49,040 nt of DNA from a virus: positions 1-49,040 of IMG/VR virus record IMGVR_UViG_3300033146_005003. One strand, given 5' to 3'. Below the pieces are notes generated by a model, which worked only from the letters and a program-made list of their open reading frames with translations, was not told the origin of the DNA and made no database searches. Numbering within the stretch: the first letter of the stretch is position 1; every line of letters begins with the position of its first letter. A program made the position numbers and the translations under genes. Shown here one piece after another: positions 1 to 9,199 of this stretch.

Positions 1-513
1 ATAAATAACAGTATTTTCTAATTTTAATTCATTCACATCTGATTTAGGATAAAAACCTATAGAAACATCAGAAGATATTTTTATTATACAGTTTTTAGCA
101 GTACACCCGCCAGATGAATTACTGTATATTACAGATGGATTACTCCCCTCGTCAGACCCAGTTCTTTCTATAAGAATTCCATCTATCTCTACTATTTCTT
201 CAATACCTAATCCATAATAATTAGAAGCGTTTAATTCGAGTATAAATTTAGAAGTATCCCACTTACCGTCGTTCTTTGCATCCCCGATTGCTTTAATAAG
301 AACCGAATCAGCATTAAAATCATCAATACGCACGGTTGATGTTTCTTGTAGTGGAGATGACCAAGAACCAATCACTTCTAAAACTTCACGATTCCCGGCA
401 GATGAATTTCCATCACGATCCGCTTCCCATGCCGATAACGAAGTAAATCCGCCACCGGTGTAGTGCGAGTCTCTTTCGGATTCTTGATATAGTGCTGAAA
501 ATACATCTGCCAT
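1..513 (-). CDS. Partial phage tail/appendage protein (C-terminus outside window)
   Basis: An open minus-strand frame starts with ATG at 513 (protein begins MADVFSALYQESERD) and runs off the left edge without a stop. The start overlaps the stop of the upstream gene as TAATG. The visible 171 residues are polar, rich in Ser, Asn, Asp and beta-branched residues, with no catalytic motif recognised. Its position directly after three tail-fibre genes suggests a virion surface or tail appendage protein. That role is inferred from context; the family is not recognised. Confidence 0.7.
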   Translation of the reverse strand, partial: MADVFSALYQESERDSHYTGGGFTSLSAWEADRDGNSSAGNREVLEVIGSWSSPLQETSTVRIDDFNADSVLIKAIGDAKNDGKWDTSKFILELNASNYYGLGIEEIVEIDGILIERTGSDEGSNPSVIYSNSSGGCTAKNCIIKISSDVSIGFYPKSDVNELKLENTVIY

Positions 514-1019
514 TAAACCGTATACTCCAAAATAAGTTCAAATGTCATATTTTTAGGAGTTCCAGAAACAGCCGTAACTATTGGTTGTATCATATCGCCA
601 TCAGATAATGTTTGATCTGATGGATTGGTTAATGTTGTTGTAGTAGTTACAGAAATTCCGGTAAAACCAGTAAGATCGCTACCATTTTTTTGAACTTTTA
701 CAGTTGCCGAAGTTCCAGAATTAATTCTATGTCTTACTGAGATTAATTTAACTGTTTGTCCAGCCGGCGCAATTACAAAAAACGGTGGTAAATAATCGGT
801 ATCGCCAGACGGTACTTTTATCTCACCCATAGGGGTGTATGGATATGGAAGAATTATTGTTTTTGATAAACCATCTGCATAAGCTTTAACTGCTTTTTCT
901 GTAGGTACAGCATCATCAGAATTACCGGACAAAGTACCATCGGTTGAAAATTCAGTTACACTTGTACCTGATTCAAGTTTTATTTTTATAAATGTAGATT
1001 CCGGGCTTTGTTCTTTCAA
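513..1019 (-). CDS. Putative tail fibre / receptor-binding accessory protein
   Basis: 168 aa. It starts with TTG at 1019, supported by AAGGA upstream. Residues about 35-50 carry the segment AVPTEKAVKAYAD, typical of phage tail-fibre proteins just after the N-terminal attachment region. The C-terminal half is Thr/Gly/Val-rich and predicted beta. No enzymatic motif is visible. It lies in an operon of tail-tip genes and overlaps the next gene by TAATG. The exact role (fibre tip, chaperone or adhesin) is not determined. Confidence 0.6.
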   Translation of the reverse strand: MKEQSPESTFIKIKLESGTSVTEFSTDGTLSGNSDDAVPTEKAVKAYADGLSKTIILPYPYTPMGEIKVPSGDTDYLPPFFVIAPAGQTVKLISVRHRINSGTSATVKVQKNGSDLTGFTGISVTTTTTLTNPSDQTLSDGDMIQPIVTAVSGTPKNMTFELILEYTV

Positions 1020-1038
1020 CTTTCGCCGTCCTTTAAAT

Positions 1039-2433
1039 TTATATTATCACTACTGTATATTGGTTGTTTGTTGGGATTATGCCAAAAGAAACCGTAATTG
1101 TATCAACGCTAGTTCTCTCTACTTTTGTATATATATCTTCATATGGAGTAGCTGTTTCATAAATATTAACAGTAACGCTTCTAGTGTTTTTATTATGAGT
1201 GATAACAAAACTATTATTTGTTCCATCTCCAATAGTAAATTCAGATCTAGTTAACGCGCCAGCATGAGTATGATTACCAACAGCAACCTGATTACTACCA
1301 GTACCAATATCACCATTAGTATTAAGATTTTCAAACGTAACCCCGCTCGCCTGAATTGCATCTGATGGAGCATGAGCGCTTTGTGAATGATCATATGCTG
1401 TTTTTCCACGATCACCCCTATAAGCAGTAGAAGATGTTTCTCCTAAAGCAAGACTAGTTGAAATTTCTATATAAGCGCTCCCAGACCAACGATACGTTTT
1501 ATTATCATCAAGCGTTACATATATCTTACCAGTTTCACCGGTACCCGGCAAATTAGCAAAATCTGTAGCTTCAACAACATCATCGACAAAACTTGGTAAC
1601 TGAGAACTAGGCACCACACCAGAAGAATCTAATTCTGCTACCCCTGAATTAGCGCCTTTCTGAGACAAAGGAATCTGTGCGTCATTAGTTACATTTCCCA
1701 AACCAATATCTGATTTTGTAGTATTATGAGGATTTGATGTAGTAACATGATCATAAGCCCAATTACTTGATATTGGTGCTGTTGTAACACCATTAACAGG
1801 AGTATCATCAACATCTGCTTGTTTTAATATTGTAACATCTGCATTTTCTTTTCCAGATAAACCAGAGTTTATTTTATTTGCAGACCATAATTCAGTTGTA
1901 GATGTACCCGAATCATTTATAATTCTATGCTTAGTAGCTTCATCATCATTTAATGTAGAATGTGCTATTTTACTAGGATCAATATCAATATCAATATCTT
2001 TGCCATTAAGAACAACCGTTACTTTATTTGATGCAGATGCTATATTACGAAATTGTAAATCAACACCAGATTTAACATCGAATACACCAACACCATCAAC
2101 TCCTTGATTTGAACCAGTATTTGCCTCACCACCAGTCCCGGCAATAAAACTAGATTTTGTCATACGTCTATAAATACCAGCACTAGCATCATAAATAAGT
2201 ATTTCATCAGAATCTGATGTAGTGGTTTCAAGCGATAATCTTACATGAAAATCGTCATCATCATTATAAAAGCTTCTAAACTCTGTACCATTATAACCTT
2301 TATGAGCATTGTCTGCGGTATTATAATAACCTTGACCAATAACAGGTGAACTTGGATCTGATGCAAGGTTTTGCCATCTAAAATTTTGAATCTCTAGTTT
2401 TGTTAAATTAATTGGATCTGTAAATTTAGGCAT
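1039..2433 (-). CDS. Tail fibre protein
   Basis: 464 aa. The N-terminus (MPKFTDPINLTKLEIQNFRW, then a 'YYNTADNAHKGYNGTEF' stretch) resembles the first domain of many phage tail fibres. The middle contains segments common in modular fibres: GVAELDSSGVVPSSQLPSFV, GKIYVTLDDNKTYRWSG and TAYRGDRGKTAYDHSQSAH. The C-terminal 70 residues form a small beta domain ending NNQYTVVII. It probably forms an elongated trimeric fibre for host binding. Tail-fibre assignment is firm at the level of architecture; receptor specificity is unknown. Confidence 0.8.
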   Translation of the reverse strand: MPKFTDPINLTKLEIQNFRWQNLASDPSSPVIGQGYYNTADNAHKGYNGTEFRSFYNDDDDFHVRLSLETTTSDSDEILIYDASAGIYRRMTKSSFIAGTGGEANTGSNQGVDGVGVFDVKSGVDLQFRNIASASNKVTVVLNGKDIDIDIDPSKIAHSTLNDDEATKHRIINDSGTSTTELWSANKINSGLSGKENADVTILKQADVDDTPVNGVTTAPISSNWAYDHVTTSNPHNTTKSDIGLGNVTNDAQIPLSQKGANSGVAELDSSGVVPSSQLPSFVDDVVEATDFANLPGTGETGKIYVTLDDNKTYRWSGSAYIEISTSLALGETSSTAYRGDRGKTAYDHSQSAHAPSDAIQASGVTFENLNTNGDIGTGSNQVAVGNHTHAGALTRSEFTIGDGTNNSFVITHNKNTRSVTVNIYETATPYEDIYTKVERTSVDTITVSFGIIPTNNQYTVVII

Positions 2434-2442
2434 AATAGCCTC

Positions 2443-2778
2443 CTAATTAAAATAAGCCTTTCCCGAAACAGAATAAGCTGAAATTATATCAACATTATTC
2501 TGATCTATATATTGTATTTTAGGAATAAATTCCGTACCAGCGCTGTCAACAACATTTACGGCAGGATATTTACCAAGCCCATGACTGACATGCCAAATAG
2601 CTTCTGGTGATAATTGATTATGTACATATGTAGCACCGCCGGTAATATTTTTAATCAATAAATCTGAATTTACTTCAATAACGGAATAATTAATTGTTTC
2701 TACAGCTACCGTATTATCATTATCATTAATTTCTTGTATATCTATAGTATATACAATGTTTTCTATAACAACAGACAC
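2443..2778 (-). CDS. Tail fibre-associated protein with HGLGKYP-type domain
   Basis: 111 aa. The C-terminal half has the pattern WHVSHGLGKYPAVNVVDSAG...IQYIDQNNVDIISAYSVSGKAYFN. This small beta domain recurs at the C-terminus of many phage tail and appendage proteins. The N-terminal half is short and unrecognised. It overlaps the upstream gene by one base and sits 9 bp from the main fibre gene. Likely a tail-tip or baseplate accessory protein. Confidence 0.65.
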   Translation of the reverse strand: MSVVIENIVYTIDIQEINDNDNTVAVETINYSVIEVNSDLLIKNITGGATYVHNQLSPEAIWHVSHGLGKYPAVNVVDSAGTEFIPKIQYIDQNNVDIISAYSVSGKAYFN

Positions 2779-3119
2779 TATACAGTAACCTCTCTTGATA
2801 AAGTAACAATGCCATGTAGTATCCTATCAACAACCCCGTTAACGGTCTCTATTTCAAAATCATAAACAGCTTTATCAAAATTCAAAGTAGCTGTTTTTGT
2901 GCTAGGTATTTCAATTGTTATCTCACCATTAACACTATCCGATATAGTTGAATATGTGCCTAAGTTCAATATCAATGTCCCACCAGTAAAATCTTTTATA
3001 ATAGATCTTAAAGAATATCCAGTTAAATCAAGTTTCGTACCATCAGCTTGTTTAATAGTTAATATTCTTTTAAACGTAGAACCTTGTTCTATTGTAAAAT
3101 CATATTTAGCAGATGCCAT
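2778..3119 (-). CDS. Putative tail/baseplate appendage protein (Ig-like beta domain)
   Basis: 113 aa. The pattern YDFTIEQGSTFKRILTI...LDLTGYSLRSIIKD...YDFEIET..GVVDRILHGIVTLSREVTV is that of small beta-sandwich proteins next to phage tail fibres. It is the first gene after the tape measure and is preceded by the palindromic box at 3140-3163 and a GAAAGG ribosome site. This marks it as the first gene of a late tail-fibre transcription unit. Function is inferred from context and fold pattern. Confidence 0.6.
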   Translation of the reverse strand: MASAKYDFTIEQGSTFKRILTIKQADGTKLDLTGYSLRSIIKDFTGGTLILNLGTYSTISDSVNGEITIEIPSTKTATLNFDKAVYDFEIETVNGVVDRILHGIVTLSREVTV

Positions 3120-3139
3120 AAGTTAATTTACCTTTCACT

Positions 3140-3163
3140 TATACCCAAAAATACAACGGGCTA
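3140..3163 (-). promoter_or_regulatory. Palindromic late control box, copy 1
   Basis: Read on the minus strand this is CCCGTTGTATTTTTGGG followed by TATA. It matches the family consensus TATACCC - GTTGTATTNTT - GGGTATA, with the outer left arm degenerate (TAG CCC). It overlaps the last codons of the tape measure gene and ends 20 bp before the start of the 2778-3119 gene, so it stands at the head of the tail-fibre operon. It is one of seven copies in the window, all next to late units or the regulator gene. Confidence 0.8.
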
Positions 3164-6100
3164 TAAACCATTTGTTGTATTATAAGTTGAAACACCTTGA
3201 TCCAACGCCTCAGCAACAGCCTTAGCCGTATCTTGCGGAGAATCAGTGCCTTGTACAACAATTGTTATTCCACCGTTATACTGTATATTACCACCAGTTT
3301 TTGCAAGCGCTGGTATTTTGAAATCACTAGGCGCATTGATCAACCTACTATCAAGATCTTTTAAGGATGCCGTATTCTCAGCAATCCTTTCTATATTATC
3401 TGAATCTTTTTTTTCATCTTTAGATAACATAGCGCCAATTATACCACCAATAAATGTACCAGCCATAGCACCGGCTGGCCCACCAGTCATACCTATGATT
3501 CCACCAAGCGATTGACCAGCACCAACCATATCACCAGTTTTACCCATATTTTTAGCAAACTGGTTACTTATTAATGAAGTAGCTATTCCTGTTCCAGCTA
3601 ACCCAAGTTGCTGTTCTGGCGTAATCGGTTTTTTATTTTTAAACAAATTAGAGAACCAATTACCAGTTTCTGTTTTTCCTTGTTGCTGAATATTGCTAGT
3701 ATTAAATCCTAGAACCGGTAATCCATCTGGTCTTAATAAAGATTGTCCAATTATAGAATCTCTGTTAAATCCAAGATTAGATATATTGGGTTGTTGAAAA
3801 CTAAGTTTGTTTGAAAATACCGGTAATCCATCTGGTTTTAATAAAGATTGTCCAATTATAGAATCTCCATTAAGATATCCAGATAACGTTCTGTTTAAAG
3901 CATCGACACTACTAGTTAATAATAATAATTTATTGGTATTTTCAGTTGTCGCTGTTTGTAACAATGCCTCCGGTTTTTTAACATTGGTACCTAAAATAAA
4001 TTGACCAAAAGCATTGTCTTTATTTCCAGCTTTTAAAACATCAATTGCGGCATTCATTCTTGTTTGAATAATGTTTTTACCTAATCCAGACAAATAATTT
4101 CTAAAACCAGAATCAAAATACTTTGACTTATCAAATCTGAAATTTTGTGTTGTGCTTAAAAAATCAACAGTAGCGCTAGTAAACATTTGAGTAACTTGCT
4201 GTGCGGCCTGAAGTTTAATATTCATATCCGTTAAAGAATAATTTAAGTTTTCAACGGCAATAGCATTTTTTTCACGCTGCTCTAAAATTTTTATTCCAGC
4301 TATATATTCATCGTCACTACTTTTATATAAATCGCTAAGTCTTTTTTCTTCTATTTTTGTTAAAACTTTATATTCTTCACCTATATTGATTAATGCTGTT
4401 TTATGTAATTCTAAAGCATCAACACTTTTATTTCCTGTACCAAACATTGTCGTTGCTTTTGTTCTGGCACTAGCTATGTTTTTTTGTAAATCAGGTGCGA
4501 GATCTAATAGTTTTATCTCAAAACTCTTTTTTATAACAACATTTTTTAATTCAGATAAAGCTGTTGTTAATGCTGTAATACCACCTTGTTTTAAAGCAAG
4601 TTCAAGTGTTTTTGATTGATTTTTATTAAAACTAACACCTAAAAGCTTTCCTATATCAGCAACAACGCCCGTATAATCACTAGCATTTAAATCTCTTTTA
4701 CCCTCAACTATCTTCATTACATTTGTTAAACGAGCCAACTCACCTTTAAGTTTAAACCAGTCCTTAGCATAATCAGCCTTTATCTCATCAGACTTTCCAG
4801 CATATTGCTGTTTTGCAAACTTAGCATATGCTGTTTTATCATTTAACCTAATACCACGTGCTTCACCCTCTTTTTGAAGTCTAGAAAACTCAGATAATAT
4901 ACCCTTATCAGCTTTCTTCATTTCAGCTTCAAGTATACCTAATCTAGACCGAGCTTTTTCTTGTTTTGTAACAAGACTAGTTGACACTGAATTTAATGTA
5001 TTAGCGTAATCTCTTAAAGCTTTTAATTGCTCTTTTTCCTTAAATATACCAACACCAGTATTAAATCTATTGTCAGACTTAAATTCAATATCCTTTAATT
5101 TCTTTTTAAAATCAACAGTAGCTCCATAAATCGGATCTTTAAGATTCTTTAAAGCATTAGCAAGACTACTAAGCTCTGCCTCAAAGTTTTTAAAACTATC
5201 TTTAAAATTATAACCAAGAGCTTCTAATTGTTTTTTAAATTTTTTAAACCCCGGAACATTAGCATATATAGAATCTACAAATTTTTCCATAGCAGGATCA
5301 AAACGTTCCTTAAACTTAGCTATAATATCTACTTCTTCTTTTAATTGAGCGCCGGGAACCTTACTTATACCGGCCTCACCAACAGCTTGAGGAGATCTTT
5401 TTATAAATATATTTTTTAATACTTTATCTATCACAGAATCTAATTGATCACCATTTAATTTATTGAGTTCTTCAAAAGCTTTTTTCTCATTTATAAACAT
5501 ACTAGTTCTAGAGGCTATACCCATAGTCCTAATAGGTTTAACAGCCAACTTATCGCTTTTTTCTTTATCAATAGACGAAGCCAATATATTTAATACACCA
5601 AAAAGCTGATCTTTTGTTTTCGATGTAATTTGTTTATTATAATTTTCTTTTGCAGATTGAACAAAACCATCAATCAAAGTAATAGCAAGAGAACCACCAG
5701 AATTTTTAGCTACCGTATGCATTCTTTTAGATATAATGTCATAAGCGCCACCAGTATCCTTATGTTTCAACGCTTCCTTATACGCAGAAAACTGATCTTT
5801 TGATAATCCAGTATCAAAACTACTAAATTTTACCCTATTTTCAAAACCAGCAAATATCTCTTCTTTTTGCTTAAGTAAAGATTCTCTTAATTTTTTAGAT
5901 GATTTCAATGTTTCGTTGTCAAGATATTTCCAAACGTTAGTTAATATTTCCAATGTTTTATTGTAATCGCCGGCCTCAAAACCCATTTCCTTAAAAGCCG
6001 TTTGTAATTGGTGAATATATCTAATAGCATCATCGGCATATTTTCCATCACTTGTTTTTTTATTTATTCTATCAGCAATACTAAGAAATCCTTCATTTAT

Positions 6101-8224
6101 TTTAGTTCCTTTTAGTTTGCCTTTTAATAGTAATGTTTCTTTCTCGGAATAACTTAATGTTTTTATATAATCCTTAATAGAGATTCCTGATCTATCAGCA
6201 GCTTTTTTAACAGCTTCTAAATCTTTGGTCATACCAAAGAATGCTTTAGATGCCTCTGATCCAATATTTACATCAGGTGTTTTGTATTCTGGCTTCCCTT
6301 CAATACCACTCCAAATTGCTTTTCCAAGAGCAATTATACCAGTAAGACCAAGATTTATAATTGTCATTATAGCCGTCATTTTCAGTATATTACCAGCAAT
6401 ACTACCTATAGATTGTGTTAATGCAGCAGTTTTTAATAGACTTGTACCCGACTTAATATCTTTGGTTTTGGTTACATCTATACCAAAAGCACCCTGAAAA
6501 CCTGCGGAAAGACCACGTTTAGCAACTGTATAATTTTTTCTAAGAATATTAGCTTCTTTACTTAAACCTTTTATACCAGATTGTTGTGAGGCTAATAGAG
6601 CAGAACTGGCTTGAGCCATATTAAACCGCATTAATGCGTTTTCACCTTGCTTTGCTGCAATCTTACGATCCAATTTCAATTTTTCTATATCTTTAGTTAA
6701 TACCTCTTTTTTTAGCGCACGTTCTGTTGTCAAACCCAGCGCATAATCAGTGCCAGTAGCAGTGCCAGACTTAGGAATAGGAGAACCATACTCAGAAGCC
6801 CTTACACCAAAATCAGACATAGACTGATACATTAAGTTTCTACCAACTGTTCTTCCTAAAGCTCCAGCACCTAACGCAATAACAGTAGCTGGTAAAGCAC
6901 CGGTCATTTCTTTACCAATACTAGTTTTACTTAGCTTTGCAAGTTGCTCCCCTAAATAAGAAATACCATCAACACTAAGTTTTAATGCAGGTATAAAAGA
7001 TTGTTCTAATGCATTTGAACCAAAATCGGTAAAAACAATACCAAGTTTTTCAAGTTTTTTAATTAAAGTATTTTGCACTAATTCATTGGCTTTAGCCGCA
7101 TCATTATAAGCATATAATGATTTCATCCTAGCGGCTTCGGCAGTATTCCATTGATCCATTAAAGCCAAAACATCTTTGTACTTTCTAATACCACCAATTT
7201 GTTTAGCTATATCAATCTTTTGCTCTTTACCAAGATCTAACGCCGCTATCTGCGACATCAACCCCCTGTAACTAGCTGTATGACCAGTACCTTCTGATAT
7301 TGTTTTTATACCATATTTACTTTCAAGATATTTTAATGTTTCTGGTTTATTAATTCTAGCAATCTGAGTTTTTAATGAAGTACCAACAACATTACCGGAT
7401 TCCCTTGTAACCTGACCAATTGCTGTTATCATGCCAAATACAGTACCAATATCATCACCCATAAGAGACGCTGTTTTACCAACAACTAAGAAGCCTCTGG
7501 CTAAACTAGCAGCGGTAATAGCAAAATTAGCCTGAACTCTCATGATACCGTCCATAATACCAACAGTACGTTCGGCTTCTATATTATATGATTTTGTAAT
7601 ACTGGTTAAAAATTCAACAGACTGAGCAGCCTCCAGATTAGCAGAATTGACACCCATTAAAGCAGATCTTGTTAATGCCGCTACTTCTAAATAATTTTTA
7701 CCCTGCTGCGCCCAAACAGTAGCAACTTGCGCTGTTTTGTCAATTGCAACAGAATATTCTTTAGCTGTTTTAAATAAGTTTTCTCTTACTTTCTTAAAAG
7801 GAGTATCATCAGACATTACTTTATGAAGCTCAACCATAGACATTTCAAGTTTATTCGTTGCTTGGAATACCTGTCTTATCTTAGCAATACTACCAAATAA
7901 AATCCCTATTCCTGAACTCCACAATGTAACCCTACGAAACATATCGGCTATATCATTTTTATTCTGAGATGCGGCTAATCTAAATTGCTTATTATATGAA
8001 TCTAATTGACGCTCAGAATGTTTCCAAGCCCTGCCTATACTTCTTGTATTAGCAGCAGCCGCTTTTTGAGAAGCAGATGTAGAAGTAGTACCCGCTCCAG
8101 CTTTCTTATTAAGATCTGCTATTTTTCTTAATGATTCTTCTAGCGCTTTTAATTTTTCACCACCATCAACAATAACGCCAATTACATATTGATTTAATGC
8201 TTCCTGAGATTGTCCCTGAGACAT
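3161..8224 (-). CDS. Tail tape measure protein (TP901 type)
   Basis: 1,687 aa. Residues roughly 90-290 match the TP901-type phage tail tape measure core ('ATNKLEMSMVELHKVMSDD', 'TAKEYSVAIDKTAQVATVWAQQG', 'AAQSVEFLTSITKSYNIEAERTVGIMD', 'GMITAIGQVTRESGNVVGTSLKT'). Long coiled-coil stretches fill the middle. Hydrophobic segments are seen near residues 610-640 and in a Gly/Ala-rich region near the C-terminus (GGPAGAMAGTFIGGIIGAML), as expected for a protein that enters the host membrane. By the usual 0.15 nm per residue, the length predicts a tail of roughly 250 nm. A duplicated motif DSIIGQSLL(K/R)PDGLPV lies in the last quarter. It follows the chaperone genes, as expected. Confidence 0.95.
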   Translation of the reverse strand: MSQGQSQEALNQYVIGVIVDGGEKLKALEESLRKIADLNKKAGAGTTSTSASQKAAAANTRSIGRAWKHSERQLDSYNKQFRLAASQNKNDIADMFRRVTLWSSGIGILFGSIAKIRQVFQATNKLEMSMVELHKVMSDDTPFKKVRENLFKTAKEYSVAIDKTAQVATVWAQQGKNYLEVAALTRSALMGVNSANLEAAQSVEFLTSITKSYNIEAERTVGIMDGIMRVQANFAITAASLARGFLVVGKTASLMGDDIGTVFGMITAIGQVTRESGNVVGTSLKTQIARINKPETLKYLESKYGIKTISEGTGHTASYRGLMSQIAALDLGKEQKIDIAKQIGGIRKYKDVLALMDQWNTAEAARMKSLYAYNDAAKANELVQNTLIKKLEKLGIVFTDFGSNALEQSFIPALKLSVDGISYLGEQLAKLSKTSIGKEMTGALPATVIALGAGALGRTVGRNLMYQSMSDFGVRASEYGSPIPKSGTATGTDYALGLTTERALKKEVLTKDIEKLKLDRKIAAKQGENALMRFNMAQASSALLASQQSGIKGLSKEANILRKNYTVAKRGLSAGFQGAFGIDVTKTKDIKSGTSLLKTAALTQSIGSIAGNILKMTAIMTIINLGLTGIIALGKAIWSGIEGKPEYKTPDVNIGSEASKAFFGMTKDLEAVKKAADRSGISIKDYIKTLSYSEKETLLLKGKLKGTKINEGFLSIADRINKKTSDGKYADDAIRYIHQLQTAFKEMGFEAGDYNKTLEILTNVWKYLDNETLKSSKKLRESLLKQKEEIFAGFENRVKFSSFDTGLSKDQFSAYKEALKHKDTGGAYDIISKRMHTVAKNSGGSLAITLIDGFVQSAKENYNKQITSKTKDQLFGVLNILASSIDKEKSDKLAVKPIRTMGIASRTSMFINEKKAFEELNKLNGDQLDSVIDKVLKNIFIKRSPQAVGEAGISKVPGAQLKEEVDIIAKFKERFDPAMEKFVDSIYANVPGFKKFKKQLEALGYNFKDSFKNFEAELSSLANALKNLKDPIYGATVDFKKKLKDIEFKSDNRFNTGVGIFKEKEQLKALRDYANTLNSVSTSLVTKQEKARSRLGILEAEMKKADKGILSEFSRLQKEGEARGIRLNDKTAYAKFAKQQYAGKSDEIKADYAKDWFKLKGELARLTNVMKIVEGKRDLNASDYTGVVADIGKLLGVSFNKNQSKTLELALKQGGITALTTALSELKNVVIKKSFEIKLLDLAPDLQKNIASARTKATTMFGTGNKSVDALELHKTALINIGEEYKVLTKIEEKRLSDLYKSSDDEYIAGIKILEQREKNAIAVENLNYSLTDMNIKLQAAQQVTQMFTSATVDFLSTTQNFRFDKSKYFDSGFRNYLSGLGKNIIQTRMNAAIDVLKAGNKDNAFGQFILGTNVKKPEALLQTATTENTNKLLLLTSSVDALNRTLSGYLNGDSIIGQSLLKPDGLPVFSNKLSFQQPNISNLGFNRDSIIGQSLLRPDGLPVLGFNTSNIQQQGKTETGNWFSNLFKNKKPITPEQQLGLAGTGIATSLISNQFAKNMGKTGDMVGAGQSLGGIIGMTGGPAGAMAGTFIGGIIGAMLSKDEKKDSDNIERIAENTASLKDLDSRLINAPSDFKIPALAKTGGNIQYNGGITIVVQGTDSPQDTAKAVAEALDQGVSTYNTTNGL
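3714..3866 (-). repeat. Direct repeat of 48 bp inside tape measure gene
   Basis: Copies at 3714-3761 and 3819-3866 differ at one position. They encode two copies of DSIIGQSLL(K/R)PDGLPV within the tape measure protein, 105 bp apart. This looks like a recent tandem duplication of a 35-residue unit, which would lengthen the protein. Confidence 0.85.
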
Positions 8225-8235
8225 TGAAATACCTA

Positions 8236-8925
8236 TTATTTAAATGAATATTTTTTTGTAATTCTTTTCATATATTCAATTATATATTGTTTTACATCGA
8301 CATCATCTCTATGAATATCTCCATCCAATCTAACAAAATATTCACGCCCTCTAAATCCGGGATTAACTGTTTTTTGGGTTTGAATACCATTTCCTGTTTT
8401 ACTGCTAAAAAATACTTGATTTCCTGTTCTTACAACAGCTTTAGGTCCAAACGGATTAAACAAACCGGTACCAAACTGTAATACACGCCAAATTTCTATC
8501 TTTGCGTTTGTACCAGTTAAACCAGCTAAAGAATTAAGTAAATCAATATTTGCTATACCAACAGCAATATAACCATCCCCCTTTATTGGAGGGCTGGCCT
8601 TAATAGCAGATTCAATCTTCTTAGTTATATTGCCTTTTTTATAACCTCCGGGAGTTCTGCGCTGTGCCTCTGTTTGAAGAGCCCAATCATGAGTTACCAT
8701 ACCATTTACAAAATCAGGATCTAGCTCAAACATAGTTCTATTTAAACTATATTCATAAGCTGATGCACCCGTTGATTCATGAAGCCTATCTTTGATATGT
8801 TTAATCCATATAACAGAACTTGCGTGATAAAGAACCTTACCAATAGTCTCTATTTCAAACAAATCTCTTCTTAACCCCTGAATTGCTTTAATAGCGCCAT
8901 TGCCATTTATATTAATTTTAATCAA
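8236..8925 (-). CDS. Putative minor virion/tail protein
   Basis: 229 aa, between the tape measure gene and the chaperone pair. It contains VNPGFRGREYFVRLDGD near the C-terminus, resembling the 'HPGFKGRPYF' signature of HK97 gp10-like tail-completion proteins, and an LQFGTGLFNPFGPKA stretch. The rest is not recognised. Its N-terminus overlaps the end of the frameshift ORF by 8 bp. Position after the chaperones rather than in the connector block is unusual for gp10, so a different minor tail role is possible. Confidence 0.55.
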   Translation of the reverse strand: MIKININGNGAIKAIQGLRRDLFEIETIGKVLYHASSVIWIKHIKDRLHESTGASAYEYSLNRTMFELDPDFVNGMVTHDWALQTEAQRRTPGGYKKGNITKKIESAIKASPPIKGDGYIAVGIANIDLLNSLAGLTGTNAKIEIWRVLQFGTGLFNPFGPKAVVRTGNQVFFSSKTGNGIQTQKTVNPGFRGREYFVRLDGDIHRDDVDVKQYIIEYMKRITKKYSFK

Positions 8926-9199
8926 CTATTATCCCGCCTTTACCAATACCGCGATCAACGTGCGGCGTTTTTCTATCTTTATGATAAGCTATTAATTGTC
9001 TTACGATATAAGCCTGATAGTTATTAAACCAAATATCAAGTTTTTTATCATTATTGATAATATATTCCTTTGGTCTTTCTATACTATCAAGCTCATATAT
9101 ACTTTCGTAAAACCCAATCCACCTCATAAGAACAAGCTGTTGTTTAGTTAAAACAAAAGCATGTTCTGTTAATGGAAAAAACTTTAGCCCTATTTCTTT
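8918..9199 (-). CDS. Tail assembly chaperone, -1 frameshift extension (gpGT-like)
   Basis: An ATG at 9127 (MRWIGFYESIYELD) would give a 69-aa protein, but the same frame is open upstream past the TAG of the 9190-10011 gene. Just before that stop the mRNA reads CAG CAA AAG AAA TAG. A -1 slip on the A-AAG tetramer continues as AKEIGLKFFPLTEHAFVLTK into this ORF, giving a fused product. Tail assembly chaperone genes upstream of the tape measure commonly use exactly this arrangement (lambda G/GT). No ribosome site is clear before the 9127 ATG. The slippery site is not a canonical X XXY YYZ heptamer, so the shift remains an inference. Confidence 0.6.
   Translation of the reverse strand, partial: KEIGLKFFPLTEHAFVLTKQQLVLMRWIGFYESIYELDSIERPKEYIINNDKKLDIWFNNYQAYIVRQLIAYHKDRKTPHVDRGIGKGGIIVD

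Noticed and set aside
1060-8481. Rightward ORFs inside tail and tape measure genes
   Set aside because: They lie opposite long conserved genes, lack ribosome sites and show no family pattern.
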